Assembly: GCA_964447535.1 (NCBI GenBank)
Contig: CAYUST010000003.1
Coordinates: forward strand, 1-64,000
Reading direction: 5' to 3'
Source of the DNA: CAYUST01 sp964447535
GTDB lineage: Bacteria; Patescibacteriota; Gracilibacteria; Absconditabacterales; Absconditicoccaceae
Length of the DNA stretch: 64,000 nt
A model generated the notes under the pieces. It had not been told where the DNA came from. It saw only the letters and a program-made list of their open reading frames with translations, and did no database searches. Positions 50,095 through 61,653 of this stretch are shown here, piece by piece; position 1 is the stretch's first letter, and each line of letters opens with the position of its first letter. The translations under genes and the position numbers were made by a program.

Positions 50095-52662
50095 TTACCC
50101 ATACACCGGATAGTAATTTCCAAACGTATCAATCAATCCTCGAGAGCCATCTTGAAGTTGGACTTTGGCGATTCAGCCGGAGAAATCTGAGGCTGCAGTA
50201 ATGATCATAGATCCAGGAAATTTGAGTTGTTTTCAGTTTTTATCAAAAAATTTTGTACGAAATTCTGGATATCATTGCTCGCCAAATCTTGCGGGATGCA
50301 TTTTGGTTTTGTACTCTACTCTCGTGAAACCACAAGAAAAAGGATTCGCTTTTTGGAGATGAAATTCTTGTTTTTCTGGTAATGCATTTTTATCAATTTT
50401 GGAAAAATATACATCTGGTGAAAGCACTATTTCATTTTTTTGATCGATGAAAAAGTGCACTCCATCTTTGCGGACTTGGCAGAGTCATTCGCTAAAATCA
50501 TCTACTCGGTCGTAGATGCACGGTATCACCTCTTTGCCCGTTTTATCCATAAAACCGAAGGTGTAGGTAGTGATAATTCCTTTGGTATGAGCTTGTTGCA
50601 CCCGAGCAAGTCCTTCGTGGAAACTGCCTGCATCTTGATATTTATTTTTGTCTAGGCGTAGTTCTTCTTGTCACCAAGTGTTTACAAAAAGAGTGGTTGC
50701 GTCACGAGAGTCATCCAATTTAATCCGTCCATCAGATATACCTTTTGTAATTGTGTATGTTTTATCAATTCTGACTTGGGGATTATTCCCTGTGACTGGT
50801 CATCGATTTTTAAAATTATATACTTCATAGTCGGATCCATCAGGACGTGCAAAGACCACACAATCATCATCTATAGCTCATACTATTTCCTCATTATTAA
50901 CAACTTCTTTTCAAAACACTTGTTGGAGGTCTTTATACAACCTCACTCACCTCCCTCACTTCAGGTTATCAGTACGGAAATATTCAATGAAATATTCTCA
51001 TTTTATGTCTATCTCCTTAATATCACGCAAATTGCCAAAAAGATGAGATTTCTCATCCAAACTATGTCAGAACAATCATTCTCCAGGGCTTGCCCCATAA
51101 TAATAGTTGGGTCATCACTGACTATTTTCCGTCATATATTCTAATTCTCAGCTTATCCTTTGATTACAATAGACATTCCCATACGCATCAATCTGCACAT
51201 CTTGATATGATACTCATTTGAGTTTCTCCGTGATACACTTCATCAAAATCCACATACCGTCAGGGTGAGATTTGAGTTTGTCGAGTCAGACTTTTTCGAT
51301 GAGTGATTTGAGATCAAGGTGATCTTTGAAACTATCTCTACTGCGGATATGTCGCAGGACCCATTCTTTGGTCAGATGCTCGACGCATCGGTCTCGTCAT
51401 CTTGTCTCTAAAAAAAATGGAAACGGAAAGTTCGTGCTGTTCCATGCCAAGATTTGTACAACTTCCGGGCTGACATTGTGTACATCGAAATGATATATTT
51501 CTTGCAAGGATCTTTGTCGCTGCGTGTTTGCTACGGTATAGGTGAATGAGTCAGCAATACTCAAATCTCCGAGGTGATCACTAATCTTGGGGGAATGTTC
51601 TCCCGCATCGACAATATAATACATGAGCATAAAATAATCTTGTAGTTTCTTCGGATCACTTTGGATGTCATTCCATAGGACTCAGATCTTTTGATTGTGT
51701 TCAACATCTCCTGTGTAGTAAAGTTCTGCAGGGATCACATTATCAATCACGTTCGCCATTTTATCACCATGTAGTGCTGAAATTGCATGATGCATAAAAG
51801 AAAATTGCTCCCACGCATACCCCATATCATGCTCTTTGTTCTTGCTTGCTGCAAGCAAGGTATCTACCATATCTACAAATTCTGCTAACGGAGGATAGAT
51901 ACGATGGAGATCAGCATTGAGTTCTATGCTTGTATATGATTTTTGAATGGTCTTCAACAATTTCTTGGTGTCAGTTCCATTTTTCCACGGATCGATAGTA
52001 AAAAATAAACTCGCAAATTCTTGCTTGAGTCTCATAAGTTCTGCCTCGTGAATTTTCCTGACGTTGATACCGCTTCACAAGATCATGATGATTCACATTT
52101 TGAGGACGATATCCTGTCTCGCGATCGGGTCAGTCACGGTCGTCGATGTTTGCATCAGATCGCTGATCATCTGCATAAATTGACTGATCTCTAGGTCTCT
52201 ACGTGCTTGTATCTCTGTATCTATCGTGATCAACTGTTGGTAGTGCTCTGGGGTGAAACAAGGAGAAATCGTATGTTTCTCGATTAACGTATTGAATGCT
52301 ATCACATACATTTGGTTGCCACAGGATTGTTCGAGTTGATCGATGGTATCTTTTTTTTGCTCGAAGGTCAGTTGCACGTTGGTGATAGTTTGGGAGATTT
52401 GTGTAATGAGCAAACGTTGTTTTTCTTGTTCATTGACTGCTTCATCATAGAGTTGCGTAAAGGACTTCCCCGTCGTGAGTGACTCCAGCAGTTGTCTACT
52501 CGTATGTGCTTGTTGATGATTTATTTCTTCTTGCACCTCATCTTTTTGCGTTTCACGAAAAACCTCTAGTGCCTGTTTCTCAAGTGCAGATTGTTCGTCC
52601 TGCATCTCTTGGTAGAACGTAGAGTCGTCTGATGGCGTAGCTGAAAAGAGAGATTTTGCCAT
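50095..52662 (-). CDS. 855-residue WG-repeat protein with helical N-terminal half
   Basis: A single frame with no TAA or TAG over 2568 bases. The N-terminal 190 residues are a Gln/Glu-rich helix (AKSLFSATPSDDSTFYQEMQ..., KSFTQLYDEAVNEQEKQRLL), the middle is helical (ELMRLKQEFASLFFTIDPW, IEKVGLDKLKSHPDGMWIL), and the C-terminal third holds WG-type repeats (SGELEYM, TTYTFGFMDKTGKEVIPCIYDRVDDFSEGLCQVRKDG, FSGGIAKVQLQDGSRGLIDTFGNYYPVYG). WG repeats make beta structures that bind partners. TGA use is unusually dense. Seven bases separate it from the other UGA-dense gene upstream. Function unknown; candidate for an uncharacterised surface or secreted effector. Confidence 0.72.
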
Positions 52663-52669
52663 GATATAA

Positions 52670-53545
52670 CTACTTCATATATGCTTCAATTTTACTTATG
52701 TATTTTTCTGTTTCAGATGCAGTAAGATATGAAGCAAAATTTCTTCACTCAAATTTAAATCAAGATTTATATCACATTGATTTATAATTATCTCACTCTC
52801 CTGTTCCATGTACATGAATTGATTGATAATGTCCATTTGGCATTCTAATGAAATCTATTTCCTCTGATTTATTACCATTGATCACCTTAATTTCAATAAC
52901 TTTGGATCATATAGGTGCATTCTTCGCAAATCAATTTCCATTGCTATATAGATCATCTCAAGATTTAATTCGCACTTTTGTATTTCATTTAACATATGCA
53001 ACATCTTCATCACGTTTAGAAATTTTCTCACGTATATTCCTAAACCTAATGTCCAATTGTTTTAATTTAACAGTATCCAACTCATTAATACCTCATTGTA
53101 TCCGGTTGAGTAATTTCTGTGCCTCCTCATGAGAAAGTTTTTGTTTAGTAAGTCATTCTTTTTTACCATATACTTCTTTTTGCGTTACATATTTACCATT
53201 TTTATCAAAACTTCACTTTGATCACCATGCATAAATCTTTCAGTTTTTTTCTACAATACTCATTTCTCAATATGTTCCATCAGGGTAGGCAATATCAATA
53301 ACTACCTCACCTGTATCTGGCCGGAGCATAATACTCATTTTACCATGAGTAGTAGTTTCATACGTTTGATAGCGATCTGATATTTTTTGCTTTAATTTTT
53401 GAAATTCAATAAGAGGATCATTTCATTCAATGTCCTTTTTGAGACTACTTTCTTCAACATGTATTTCATCAATCAACTGACGAACATCATTTTCAATTTG
53501 TTGATTTCTTGACTCATGCTGGTCTACAGATTCTAGATTTCCCAT
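52670..53545 (-). CDS. UGA-dense hypothetical protein
   Basis: A 291-residue protein in which 15 of its Gly codons are TGA, so the longest standard-code frame is only a fraction of it. The N-terminal 85 residues are helical and charged (NQQIENDVRQLIDEIHVEESS). The middle is a beta-rich repeat of EKNGKIYAWGSKGSFDKNGKYVTQKEVYG type, reminiscent of WG/toxin repeats and the neighbouring protein. The C-terminal part (IDFIRMPNGHYQSIHVHGTG) ends in TAG. I do not recognise a family. It lies 7 bases upstream of the WG-repeat gene and is probably its operon partner. Confidence 0.68.
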
Positions 53546-53581
53546 GATGGTTCTGATAAAAAGAATAAAAAAAATGAAAGT

Positions 53582-54901
53582 CTACTTATATTTCTTATGC
53601 TTCACCAACCTATATACCTCCTCGATACCAAGTTGTCCTTGAATCATTTTGAAGACAGCGTCTCTTTCGAGGTTGACCATTCATTTTTCTTCGAGGGCGT
53701 ATTTTTCTACTGCGAGTGCTCTTTCTCCATCGAGCAGCATCGTCTTGATTTCTTCGTCGAACTCCAGCATCTCATACAAACCAACTCTTCATTTATATGC
53801 ATCGAGGCCTTTATCTGGATCAGGTCAAATAGCCATACCGTCAGAGATAAACCATTCTAGTTGTTTGCTCGTGATGTTTCTCATACGCGTTTCTCTTTCG
53901 AGGGCATCTGGCTTCATCGTCAAAATTGACTGTCTTGCTGATTCGAAAAGTTCGGGGAACTGAGTTTTGACATTCATTTCAATTTTCGAATCGTCACGGA
54001 TTTTTCTTCACAATCTTTGTGCGACGATCACATTGAACGTACCCGTAATCATATATGGCTGAGCGCCGAAGTTCATCACTCTCGTAATAGTTTCTGTAGC
54101 TGAATTCGTATGCACCGTAGAGAACACCAAATGTCCCGTCATCGCTGCTTCCATCGCTGTGGAAAGTGTCTCGAAATCACGAATCTCTCACACCATGATA
54201 ATATCTGGATCTTGTCTCAGTGCAGCTCTCAAACCTTGTGCAAACGTAAACCCAATATCAGCCCTCACTTGTGACTGATTGAGTCCTGCTACCTTGATTT
54301 CTACCGGATCTTCATAGGTCGTAATATTTACTTCAACCGTATTCAAAATATCCAACGCAGCGTACAGCGTCGTTGTTTTACCCGAACCCGTCGGTCACGT
54401 AACTACGATAATCCCATTCGGGAAATCAATATTTCTGGCTATAATTTCTCCATTGATTCATTCAATACCCAAGACGCTCAACGGCGGAGTCTTTTTAGAC
54501 TTATCTACCAACCTCATTACTAATTTTTCACCCCAAACGGTCGGGATCGTATTCGCACGCAGATCGAGTTCTTTGCCAGTCAAAGTTGCAGTAGATACAC
54601 GGGCATCCTGTGGCAATCTTTTTTCATCTGGACGCATCTGTCCTGATTCAATTTTGAACTTTGCAATGACATTGTCATGAATACGTGCTGGATATTGAAT
54701 CAATTCACGCAAAACTCCATCAATTCTCAGTCTAATTCTGCTCATATCCTTGCCTGGCTCAATATGAATATCCGAACATCCCGCTTCTGTAGCAATCGTC
54801 AACAAATTATCAAAAACACTGATGATATCTCTGTCATCAATCGCTTTTTGCATACCTCCCAGATACTGTTCTAAGGCTGGGTTGTCGGTAAAAATACTCA
54901 T
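53582..54901 (-). CDS. Type IV pilus assembly / type II secretion ATPase (PilB-like)
   Basis: A 439-residue hexameric ATPase that powers pilin assembly. It starts with the N2-like region ATEAGCSDIHIEPGKDMSRIRLRIDGVLREL; the ATPase domain has VVTGPTGSGKTTTLYAALD (Walker A; first Gly is TGA), the Asp box TYEDPVEIKV, QVRADIGFTFAQGLRAALRQDPDIIMVGEIRD (Walker B, E) and FSTVHTNSATETITR (His box). The N-terminal MshEN domain of many PilB proteins is absent and the Cys-tetrad zinc motif is missing. Start ATG 54901. It has its own strong promoter. Confidence 0.92.
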
Positions 54902-54943
54902 ACGTTGGTCACAGGTGAACAATAAAAAGTTTTCTGCCTAGTA

Positions 54944-54972
54944 AGTATAGGGAAAATAAGGGGTTCTGTCAA
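54944..54972 (-). promoter_or_regulatory. Promoter of the PilB-like gene
   Basis: Minus-strand TTGACA (54967-54972) and TATACT (54944-54949), spacer 17 bp, about 43 bases before the start codon. Confidence 0.7.
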
Positions 54973-55160
54973 AAAATGGCTCACGATTTCGACAGTGTAG
55001 CATGAGATACAAATTTGGCTAGAAACAGCCACAAATGAGCTAAAAGACCTCATTTCTGACTCATCTGGAGGACATTTGATTGGCTCAAAAAAAAATATGT
55101 CAAAAAAGCCATTTTCAAAACATACATGAAGAAATTCGATGAAGTATTGAGTATAAGTTG

Positions 55161-56462
55161 CTACAAAGAAATAATTTCCTGATAGGTAGCAATAAATTTT
55201 GAAATACGGTAATCGATCATTGCTTGAGAGGTTTTGATAGGAGCGATAAGATGAATACCTTCGAGGGTTCTACAACGAGAGAGTGCAACATACAACTGTC
55301 CTTTTTCGAAGATACCAGACGCATCGAAAATGACTTGGTCATAGGTCTTTCATTGGCTTTTGTGAATAGTGGTCGACCAACAAAGTTTCAACGGGAGTTG
55401 CGTAAATGAACCTACTGCTTCACTGGTAAGCACTTTCTTCTTTTGATCGTAGACGTATTGACGTACCTTCCATTCATGTGGTGCTACTATCACCTCATCA
55501 CCGCCAAAAACTTTTACCGTCACACTTGATTCCTCTTCATCAATAGCAGTCACGACGCCTAGTGTACCATTAACTCGCTCCCCTCCTGAGGTATCATTGG
55601 CGACGAACATGACTTGCGCACCAATTTTGAGTTGGAGTTGTTGTGCGGTCGGAAAGTTTTTTTGTTCGAAACGTCCTGAGACATTCGCCCCAAAAGTTCG
55701 TGTATCTCCGGGAAGACGGTCAAGTTCTTGTTGATTTATTTGCTCTGCAGTTGCATTTTTGGCAACGAGATAGAGTGATCCCAAAGGGACCTTCTGTGGA
55801 GCCTTTTTGACCTGGGCATTGAGTGCTTTGAGTTCAGTTTCTTGAATTGTTTTGTTTCTAATTTTATTGAGAATATCCAAAAAATGTTGATCTTGTTGTC
55901 TATAGACTACTTCCAGTTCTATGAATTGCATCTGCCACTCTGGACGTGCAAATACTTTCGCATCAAAAAAATATGGTGAAGGATAGACGTGTTGAAAGTA
56001 GGCTCTCTCTGTGCTCGTCACGATCGGTGGGAGTTGATATAAGTCACCCACAAAGACCATTTGTATACCACCAAAGGGAAGATCTACCCCCTTAGCGGTC
56101 TGTAAAAAAATATCGATACAGTCGAAAAGGTCAGCTCTCACCATTGAAATTTCGTCTATGATAATCATATCTATGGCATCGATAAGATCATCCTTGCGGA
56201 ATTTAGCACCTGATTTTCTCGCTTCTTCGGGCGTCACCGTAGTGCTGAATTTACAAAAACTATGAATAGTTTGTCCACCCACATTGAGCGCTGCCACTCA
56301 AGTAGGAGCAAGCACCACCACTTCTTTGGTGGTGGTTTGCAAAAAATGCGTCAACAAGGTAGACTTACCGGTTCCTGCTTTTCACGTCAAAAAAAGATGC
56401 TCAGAGGTCTCTTGCATAATACGTAATGCTTCGCGCGCTAAGGGATCAAACGTACGTTTCAT
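55161..56462 (-). CDS. PIF1-family DNA helicase
   Basis: A 433-residue superfamily 1B helicase of the PIF1/RecD type. Walker A is LFLTGKAGTGKSTLLTHF, with its first Gly from TGA, followed by VVVLAPTGVAALNVGGQTIHSF (motif Ia), MIIIDEISMVRADLFDCID (motif II), FVGDLYQLPPIV (motif III) and, near the end, LCWSTTIHKSQGKTYDQVIFD and GQLYVALSRCRTLEGI (motifs V and VI). All helicase motifs are complete. It lacks extra N-terminal domains. It likely unwinds forks, G-quadruplexes or recombination intermediates. The SLH-like gene ends 31 bases upstream of it. Confidence 0.93.
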
Positions 56463-56493
56463 ACAAGTATTCACCGGAAGAATAAAAGTGTTA

Positions 56494-57081
56494 TTATTTG
56501 GCAAAAGCGTTGTATGCTCTATGGAGAAGTAAGATGAGTTCGTATCTCGTAATAAGATAATTGAGATAGGGAGATGATGCTTGCTTGGTCAATCCCAATT
56601 GTCTTGCTTGTTGCATATAGGGTTCTCGATACGGTACGGTGCGAGTAAACTCTACTCCTGGATACAGTCCTCTCACCAAAGCCGTTATAGCGTTTGCCTT
56701 GGAAATATACTCTTCAGGGTAATATAATCACTCATGGCCTTGAAAAAATCCATAGCCACACACCAGCTCAATGAGTTGTTGTTGTTTCTCAGGATAGTCA
56801 ACAACATCAGGAAATTGACAGACCAACCATTGCATAGGAACCAACTCCAATTGCTGTGCTAACGCCACATACCATTGTGTCGCCTCTGCTCTTGTGATCA
56901 TCCCAAAAGGATATGCTTTGGTTTGTTCAATTTGCTCAAATCAGGCCTGCTCTGCCCATGCTAAGGCAACATCAAATTCTCTATCTTCAAATAACTGTCC
57001 ATACGTTGCCCACCACACCAATGGCCACAATCATATCATAATCGTTGCAACGAGTGCAATAAACTGTCTTCGAGAACGCAT
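56494..57081 (-). CDS. SLH-like secreted protein
   Basis: A 195-residue exported protein with an N-terminal membrane/signal segment (FIALVATIMIGLWPLVWWATYG). The rest matches the S-layer homology pattern loosely: ITRAEATQWYVALAQQLELV, VCQFPDVVDYPE, GFFQGHEGLYYPEEYISKANAITALVRGLYP. Such domains bind secondary cell-wall polymers. The full three-SLH arrangement is not present, so this is a shorter relative. TGAs at Gly (IGLWP, QAGFEQ, HEGLYY). Divergent from rsmG across a 128-base gap. Confidence 0.65.
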
Positions 57082-57209
57082 ATGGTGCGCTCAGAAAAAT
57101 AAAAGAGAGGTGAAACCACTAGCATTTTGTCTGCGGATCACTAGCTTGCTACCAGACCACTCTATCGTTTTGTGGTTCAAATACAAGTATCCTCTCAGCC
57201 TTTTTTCTC

Positions 57210-57800
57210 ATGCACACCTACGCCCAACGAGAATGACTCATCACTACGTTTGCCCGCTACAATGCGCAAATAAATCTTTCTGCCATCAGAGATCCGCAAG
57301 CTATTTATGAAAAACAAATTTTGGATAGCCTCAAGCTCACTGAATTTGTCGATCTTGCTACTATCGCCCTTCCTCGTTTGCAAGAACGCATCATTGCAGA
57401 CCTAGGTACGTGAGGGGGATTTCCGCTACTACCACTGGCGATGAGCTATCCAGATATACCTTTTGTCGGGATCGATGCGAGAGCCAAGAAACTCAACGCA
57501 ATAGATGCTATGGCCAAAGAACTAGGTATACATAATATAAGTACCCTACGATGTAGAGCCGAAGACTGTCGCGAACGTTTTCCTATCATCACTGCGAGAG
57601 CAGTAGCCTATAGTACGCAACTCATCACCTGGCTATCCCCTCTCCTCGTCCCCGGAGGACATGCATTCTTGTACAAACTGGCTACCACCGAAGAAGAAAC
57701 AGACCTCAAAAAAGCCTGCAACATCCATCGTTTTGACTTGATGGACACATTCTCATGTGGAGAAGACCGTGTCATTTATCATGTCAGAAAAAGAGGATAG
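57210..57800 (+). CDS. rsmG: 16S rRNA m7G527 methyltransferase RsmG
   Basis: A 196-residue SAM-dependent enzyme that methylates G527 of 16S rRNA. Seen: YNAQINLSAIRDPQAIYEKQILDSL (with the Leu-Ser-Ala pattern of the family), IADLGTGGGFPLLPLAMSYPDI (motif I, SAM binding) and CRAEDCRERFPIITARAVAYSTQLITWLSPLLVPGG. TGAs at REGLITT and GTGGGFP. Shorter at the C-terminus than the E. coli protein. Start ATG 57210 with MHTYAQRE. ftsK starts 100 bases downstream. Confidence 0.92.
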
Positions 57801-57899
57801 AGATACAAAATTTTGTGTTCCTCTCCTTGACCAAAAAACTACTAGAAAACGTATCCCAAATACCTATTATCAACCTTTGTTTATCCTTTCTCAGGTATC

Positions 57900-60119
57900 G
57901 TGGCACGTAAAAGAACCCGTAGGAGCTCTCATATTGTCTTAGACAGACTCAAAGTAGCAGGCATACTGATTGCTTTCTGAGGTCTCTTCTTTTTTACATT
58001 ATTTATGGCGCACCAGTCGCCTATTTTTTCTGCGCTCTCCTATCCTACCTATCAACTGTTTGGCGAAAAATGATCAATCATCTTCTTTGCTCTGCTGACT
58101 ATGATAGGTATTATTATGTTGATCAGAGCTGATCGATACAATAGATGGCTCTTCAAATTTGGGTTCCTCATTATGTTGATAGTGTGCGGGATCCTCAATT
58201 TCCCTGTGTTGGAAATTGGATTTGACGAAGGGATCAATGGAACACTCCTCAAACTGATCTGAGCAAATGGTGGACGGTTGGGGTATTTGTGACTACGGGG
58301 TATGAATTTACTTCTTGGTGGTGAGGTCAAAGCGGTCAAAATAATTTTTATCGCTGCGAGCATTTTGTTGGTGGTGTTGATTGGTATCTATTACAAACTC
58401 AAACTTCCTAGTCTCCCTGCAGTACAGTTTGCTGGCATGAAAGAACGTATTGCTAGTGCAGCGAGTAGCGTCACCTCATCCAAGAGTACGCGTACTATCG
58501 TGAGCAAATGAGGCAAGAAAACCGTAGCAACCGATGACGAAGAAATAGAAGAAGAAGAGGAAGAAGAAGTAGTTGAGAAATCAGCTTCTCCCTCACCTAC
58601 TCTTCTCAAATCGTTGCTCAAAGAAAAAATTTCCAAAGCCGTTGTCAAAAAAGAAGACGAACATACCTTGAGACAAATTCATGTCACGTTTCCCAAGGAT
58701 AAACCTACATTTGCACTCACCTTACTGGATGAGGCGCCTGTGATGGACCAACCGGTCGATGAAGAATGGTTGTATGAGAAAGCAGAGAATATCAAAAATA
58801 AACTCCTTGAGTTTGATATAGAAGTAGAAATTGAATGAGTGAATGTATGACCTACCGTCATGCAAATCAAAATCAAACCACAAGCTGGTATCAAAATTTC
58901 CAAAATTGAAAATCTCCAGAAGGATCTCGCTCTCGCTCTCAAAACGAAGTCTCTCAGAATTTTGGCACCTATCCCCGGCACCGACAGTGTAGGTATTGAA
59001 ATACCAAATCCCAAGCCACAACTTGTGAGTCTCAGAGAAGTATTGGGTGGCGTCACCTTCGCCAAAGCAATGCAAAGTGGGTTTACCAATCTCACGGTAG
59101 GTAAATGAATTGATGGTGCACACGTAGTGAAACCATTGGAAGACATGCCACATCTCCTCATCGCAGGTGCTACAGGATCCGGTAAATCTATTAGTGTGAA
59201 TGATTACATCATTGCGTTGATGTACCAAAATACCCCTTCTGAACTCAAGTTTATCATGGTCGATCCCAAGCAAGTTGAGTTGAGTATCTATGAAGGCATT
59301 CCCTATTTGCTTTCACCAATTATCACACAAGCGGACAAAGCAGTCAAAGTGCTCAGATGGGCGGTCGATTTCATGGAAGAGAGATACAAGAAACTCAAAG
59401 AAACCAAAGTACGTAACCTAGCAGAATACAATCAAAAAGTAGACGAGAAAGATGCGTTCTATCGTCTCGTGATTATCATCGATGAGCTCGCTGACTTGAT
59501 GATGAGTGGAAATAAGAAGGACACCGAAAATTACATCACGCGTATCGCTCAGAAAGCACGTGCTGTTGGTATACATTTGATCCTCGCAACGCAAAGACCT
59601 AGCGTGAACGTTATTACTGGTTTGATCAAAGCCAATGTACCAACGAGAATAGCGCATAGCGTCGTCTCGCAAATTGATAGTAGAACGATCCTCGATATGA
59701 AAGGTGCAGAAGACTTAGTCGGCAAGGGTGATCTTCTCTACACCGATCCCAAAAACAATTTCCCTGTGAGGGTGCAAGCTCCCTATATTTCTACCATCGA
59801 AACAGAACACGTCGTCAAAGCCATCAAAGAAAAATATATGCAAAACCTCACCGAGGAAGCCATCTATCATCCAGAGATTATCCGCATCCTCGAGGCCAAA
59901 GCCGATAGCTACGAAGGCATGGAGATGAGCTGAGATGATGAAGACCTCATGCAACAAGCCATAGAAATTATTGCGAGCACAGGCAAAGCATCTGCTACCC
60001 TCCTCCAAAGAAAACTCGGTATCGGGTTCCCTCGCGCTGCGAGACTGATAGATCAACTCGAAGAAAGAGGTGTTGTCGGACCCCAAGAAGGAGCAAAACC
60101 GAGAGAGGTGTTGATGTAG
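57900..60119 (+). CDS. ftsK: DNA translocase FtsK/SpoIIIE
   Basis: A 739-residue DNA pump for chromosome segregation at division. Four N-terminal membrane segments (LKVAGILIAFGGLFFFTLF, SIIFFALLTMIGIIMLI, FLIMLIVCGILNF, VKAVKIIFIAASILLVVLIGI) are followed by an acidic linker of Glu, Asp and Ser, then the motor: LIAGATGSGKSISVNDYII (Walker A), FIMVDPKQVELSIYEGIPYLLSPIIT, LVIIIDELADLMM (Walker B) and ATQRPSVNVITGLIKANVPTRIAHSV. A gamma-type winged helix (DDEDLMQQAIEIIASTGKASATLLQRKLGIGFPRAARLIDQLEERGVVGP) ends it. GTG start 57900. Many TGAs at Gly, e.g. GKGIDGAHV. Confidence 0.96.
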
Positions 60120-60195
60120 AAAATCTGCAGCTAATACACAATAATACCGAATCTACAAAGGTATTTACCTTGCTAAACCCTATGGGTCTAGCATA

Positions 60196-60247
60196 GTTAG
60201 ATCAATCATTCAAATTTTACTACATAAAATTTTCATGAAGATCTAAC
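60196..60247. repeat. Nested 52-bp imperfect palindrome
   Basis: GTTAGATC (60196-60203) pairs with GATCTAAC (60240-60247); inside, TCAT pairs with ATGA and AAATTTTA with TAAAATTT around CTACA. It lies between the convergent ends of ftsK and the gene at 60288. Confidence 0.75.
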
Positions 60248-60250
60248 TAA

Positions 60251-60275
60251 AAAATCCGAGGCTTGCCTCGGATTT
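60251..60275. terminator. Bidirectional terminator of ftsK and 60288-60827
   Basis: AAATCCGAGGC-TT-GCCTCGGATTT is a perfect stem with A/T-rich ends, directly between the two convergent genes. Confidence 0.8.
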
Positions 60276-60287
60276 ATGAATAATGTA

Positions 60288-60827
60288 TTAAAGTTGCTTC
60301 GCAATGTGCACGATAAATTGCACACCAACTGACGCCTTGAATTCATCAATTGGCGAACCAATCTGAAGTCGTACTATGCAATAGATGCTCTCATGTGATC
60401 CAATGGCTACTTGCGGACCTACACTTACAAATGAACTCTTGGTTTTGAGTGAGTACTCACCGTATGCAGACACACCAATGGGGAATTTACCTTCTATCAG
60501 TTCGCATCCTTGCATACCATAAAATGATTCTTCAATCAGGTCGACACCAATAGCGTTGTGCCAACGCCCCAATTTACGCTGGAGTTCAACTTCCGCAGAG
60601 AACACATCTTCTGAATCATGCTCTTTACCACTATGGTCTTTGAGCATATATGCGTGGAGCATTTTGGGAGCAGCTACTATTGACCAAGTAGCTTGATGCT
60701 TAGTGTGTGATGAAGTCATTGAAGAAAGTGGCTCATCAATTTTGATCACAGACGCCTCCTGAGCTCGGAGAGAACACAACGTGAAGAAGAACAAGTTAGC
60801 AATAATGTAGCACGATTTGAAATTCAT
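60288..60827 (-). CDS. Secreted hypothetical protein
   Basis: A 179-residue protein with a signal peptide (CYIIANLFFFTLCSLRAQEA). The mature part is beta-rich (WSIVAAPKMLHAYML, ELQRKLGRWHNAIGVDLIEE, FPIGVSAYGEYSLKTKSSFVSVGPQVAIG) with an outer-surface-like GVSAYGEYSLK strand pattern. It ends in a nonspecific helix. I recognise no family. It contains no TGA codon, unlike its neighbours. It is convergent with ftsK. Confidence 0.65.
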   Translation of the reverse strand: MNFKSCYIIANLFFFTLCSLRAQEASVIKIDEPLSSMTSSHTKHQATWSIVAAPKMLHAYMLKDHSGKEHDSEDVFSAEVELQRKLGRWHNAIGVDLIEESFYGMQGCELIEGKFPIGVSAYGEYSLKTKSSFVSVGPQVAIGSHESIYCIVRLQIGSPIDEFKASVGVQFIVHIAKQL

Positions 60828-60904
60828 AAATAATTTTATTTGTTTGCCATCTTTTACTTATCTTGACCAAAAAACCAATAGGAAATTAGCATAGCTGCAT
60901 ATTT

Positions 60905-61603
60905 TTATAACGTCCAACTCTCTCCTGGCACAAGAATAACAGGTTGTGTAGGAGTCTTTTCACGCACAAGTGCTGCAAACTGTTGCTCATCAGCAGCGAC
61001 TTTGGGTCGGGTATCATAGTGGATAGGCACCACTTGTTTGGGTGCGATCATCTGCGTAGCGAGTACCGCATCATAGATATCCATCGTATACACTTCTCAG
61101 ATGGGAAGACATGCGACATCAATTTCATACGGCGCAAGCAGTTCAAAATCCTTGGTCAATGCACTGTCTCCTGCATGGTAGACTTTTTTGCCACCTCGTG
61201 TGCATAAAATACCCGCTGGCCACGTACTCAATCCACTTTCCATGATGCCACCATCATGCACCGCAGTGAAAAATTTAGCCGTCAGGTCACGTCACGCATC
61301 ACGATACGTTCCGCCGATACCAAATCAGTGAACATTTGTCGCTCACTGTGCTGTCAGATACTTCGCCAATCCATAGACCGTCACGATCTGACACTCAGGA
61401 AACATCTTTTGTATTTCGAGTGTATCTCCCACATGATCTGCATGCCCATGCGTGATGAAAATGTGTGTTATATTTTTGGCACGCACCTGATCAAGCGTCA
61501 ACTTACACACCGGATTGTGCGTGATAAAGGGGTCTATAAGCAGACTTTCAGCACCATTATTGATTTCTATGAATGAGTGACCATGGAAGGTAAGGGTGAG
61601 CAT
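60905..61603 (-). CDS. UPF0173 metal-dependent hydrolase
   Basis: A 232-residue metallo-beta-lactamase-fold protein of the UPF0173 family. The metal site HGHADHVGD is at about residue 50, with VYHAGDSALTKD and QVVPIHYDTRPKV as the later ligands. LLIDPFITHNPVC fits the family start. TGAs at Gly (TAQGATNV, HGFGIGG, IGEVY). It probably cleaves a small phosphoester or thioester; no substrate known. Transcribed in the same direction as the KAP gene 50 bases upstream. Confidence 0.88.
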
Positions 61604-61653
61604 ATAAGTTTAAAAGCAAGTAAAGAGTGAAAACGACAGATTTAAATAAATCG

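Noticed and set aside
51135..52662. Two separate genes meeting at an ATG near 51135
   Set aside because: The frame has no TAA or TAG between them; with TGA as Gly it is one 855-residue reading frame.
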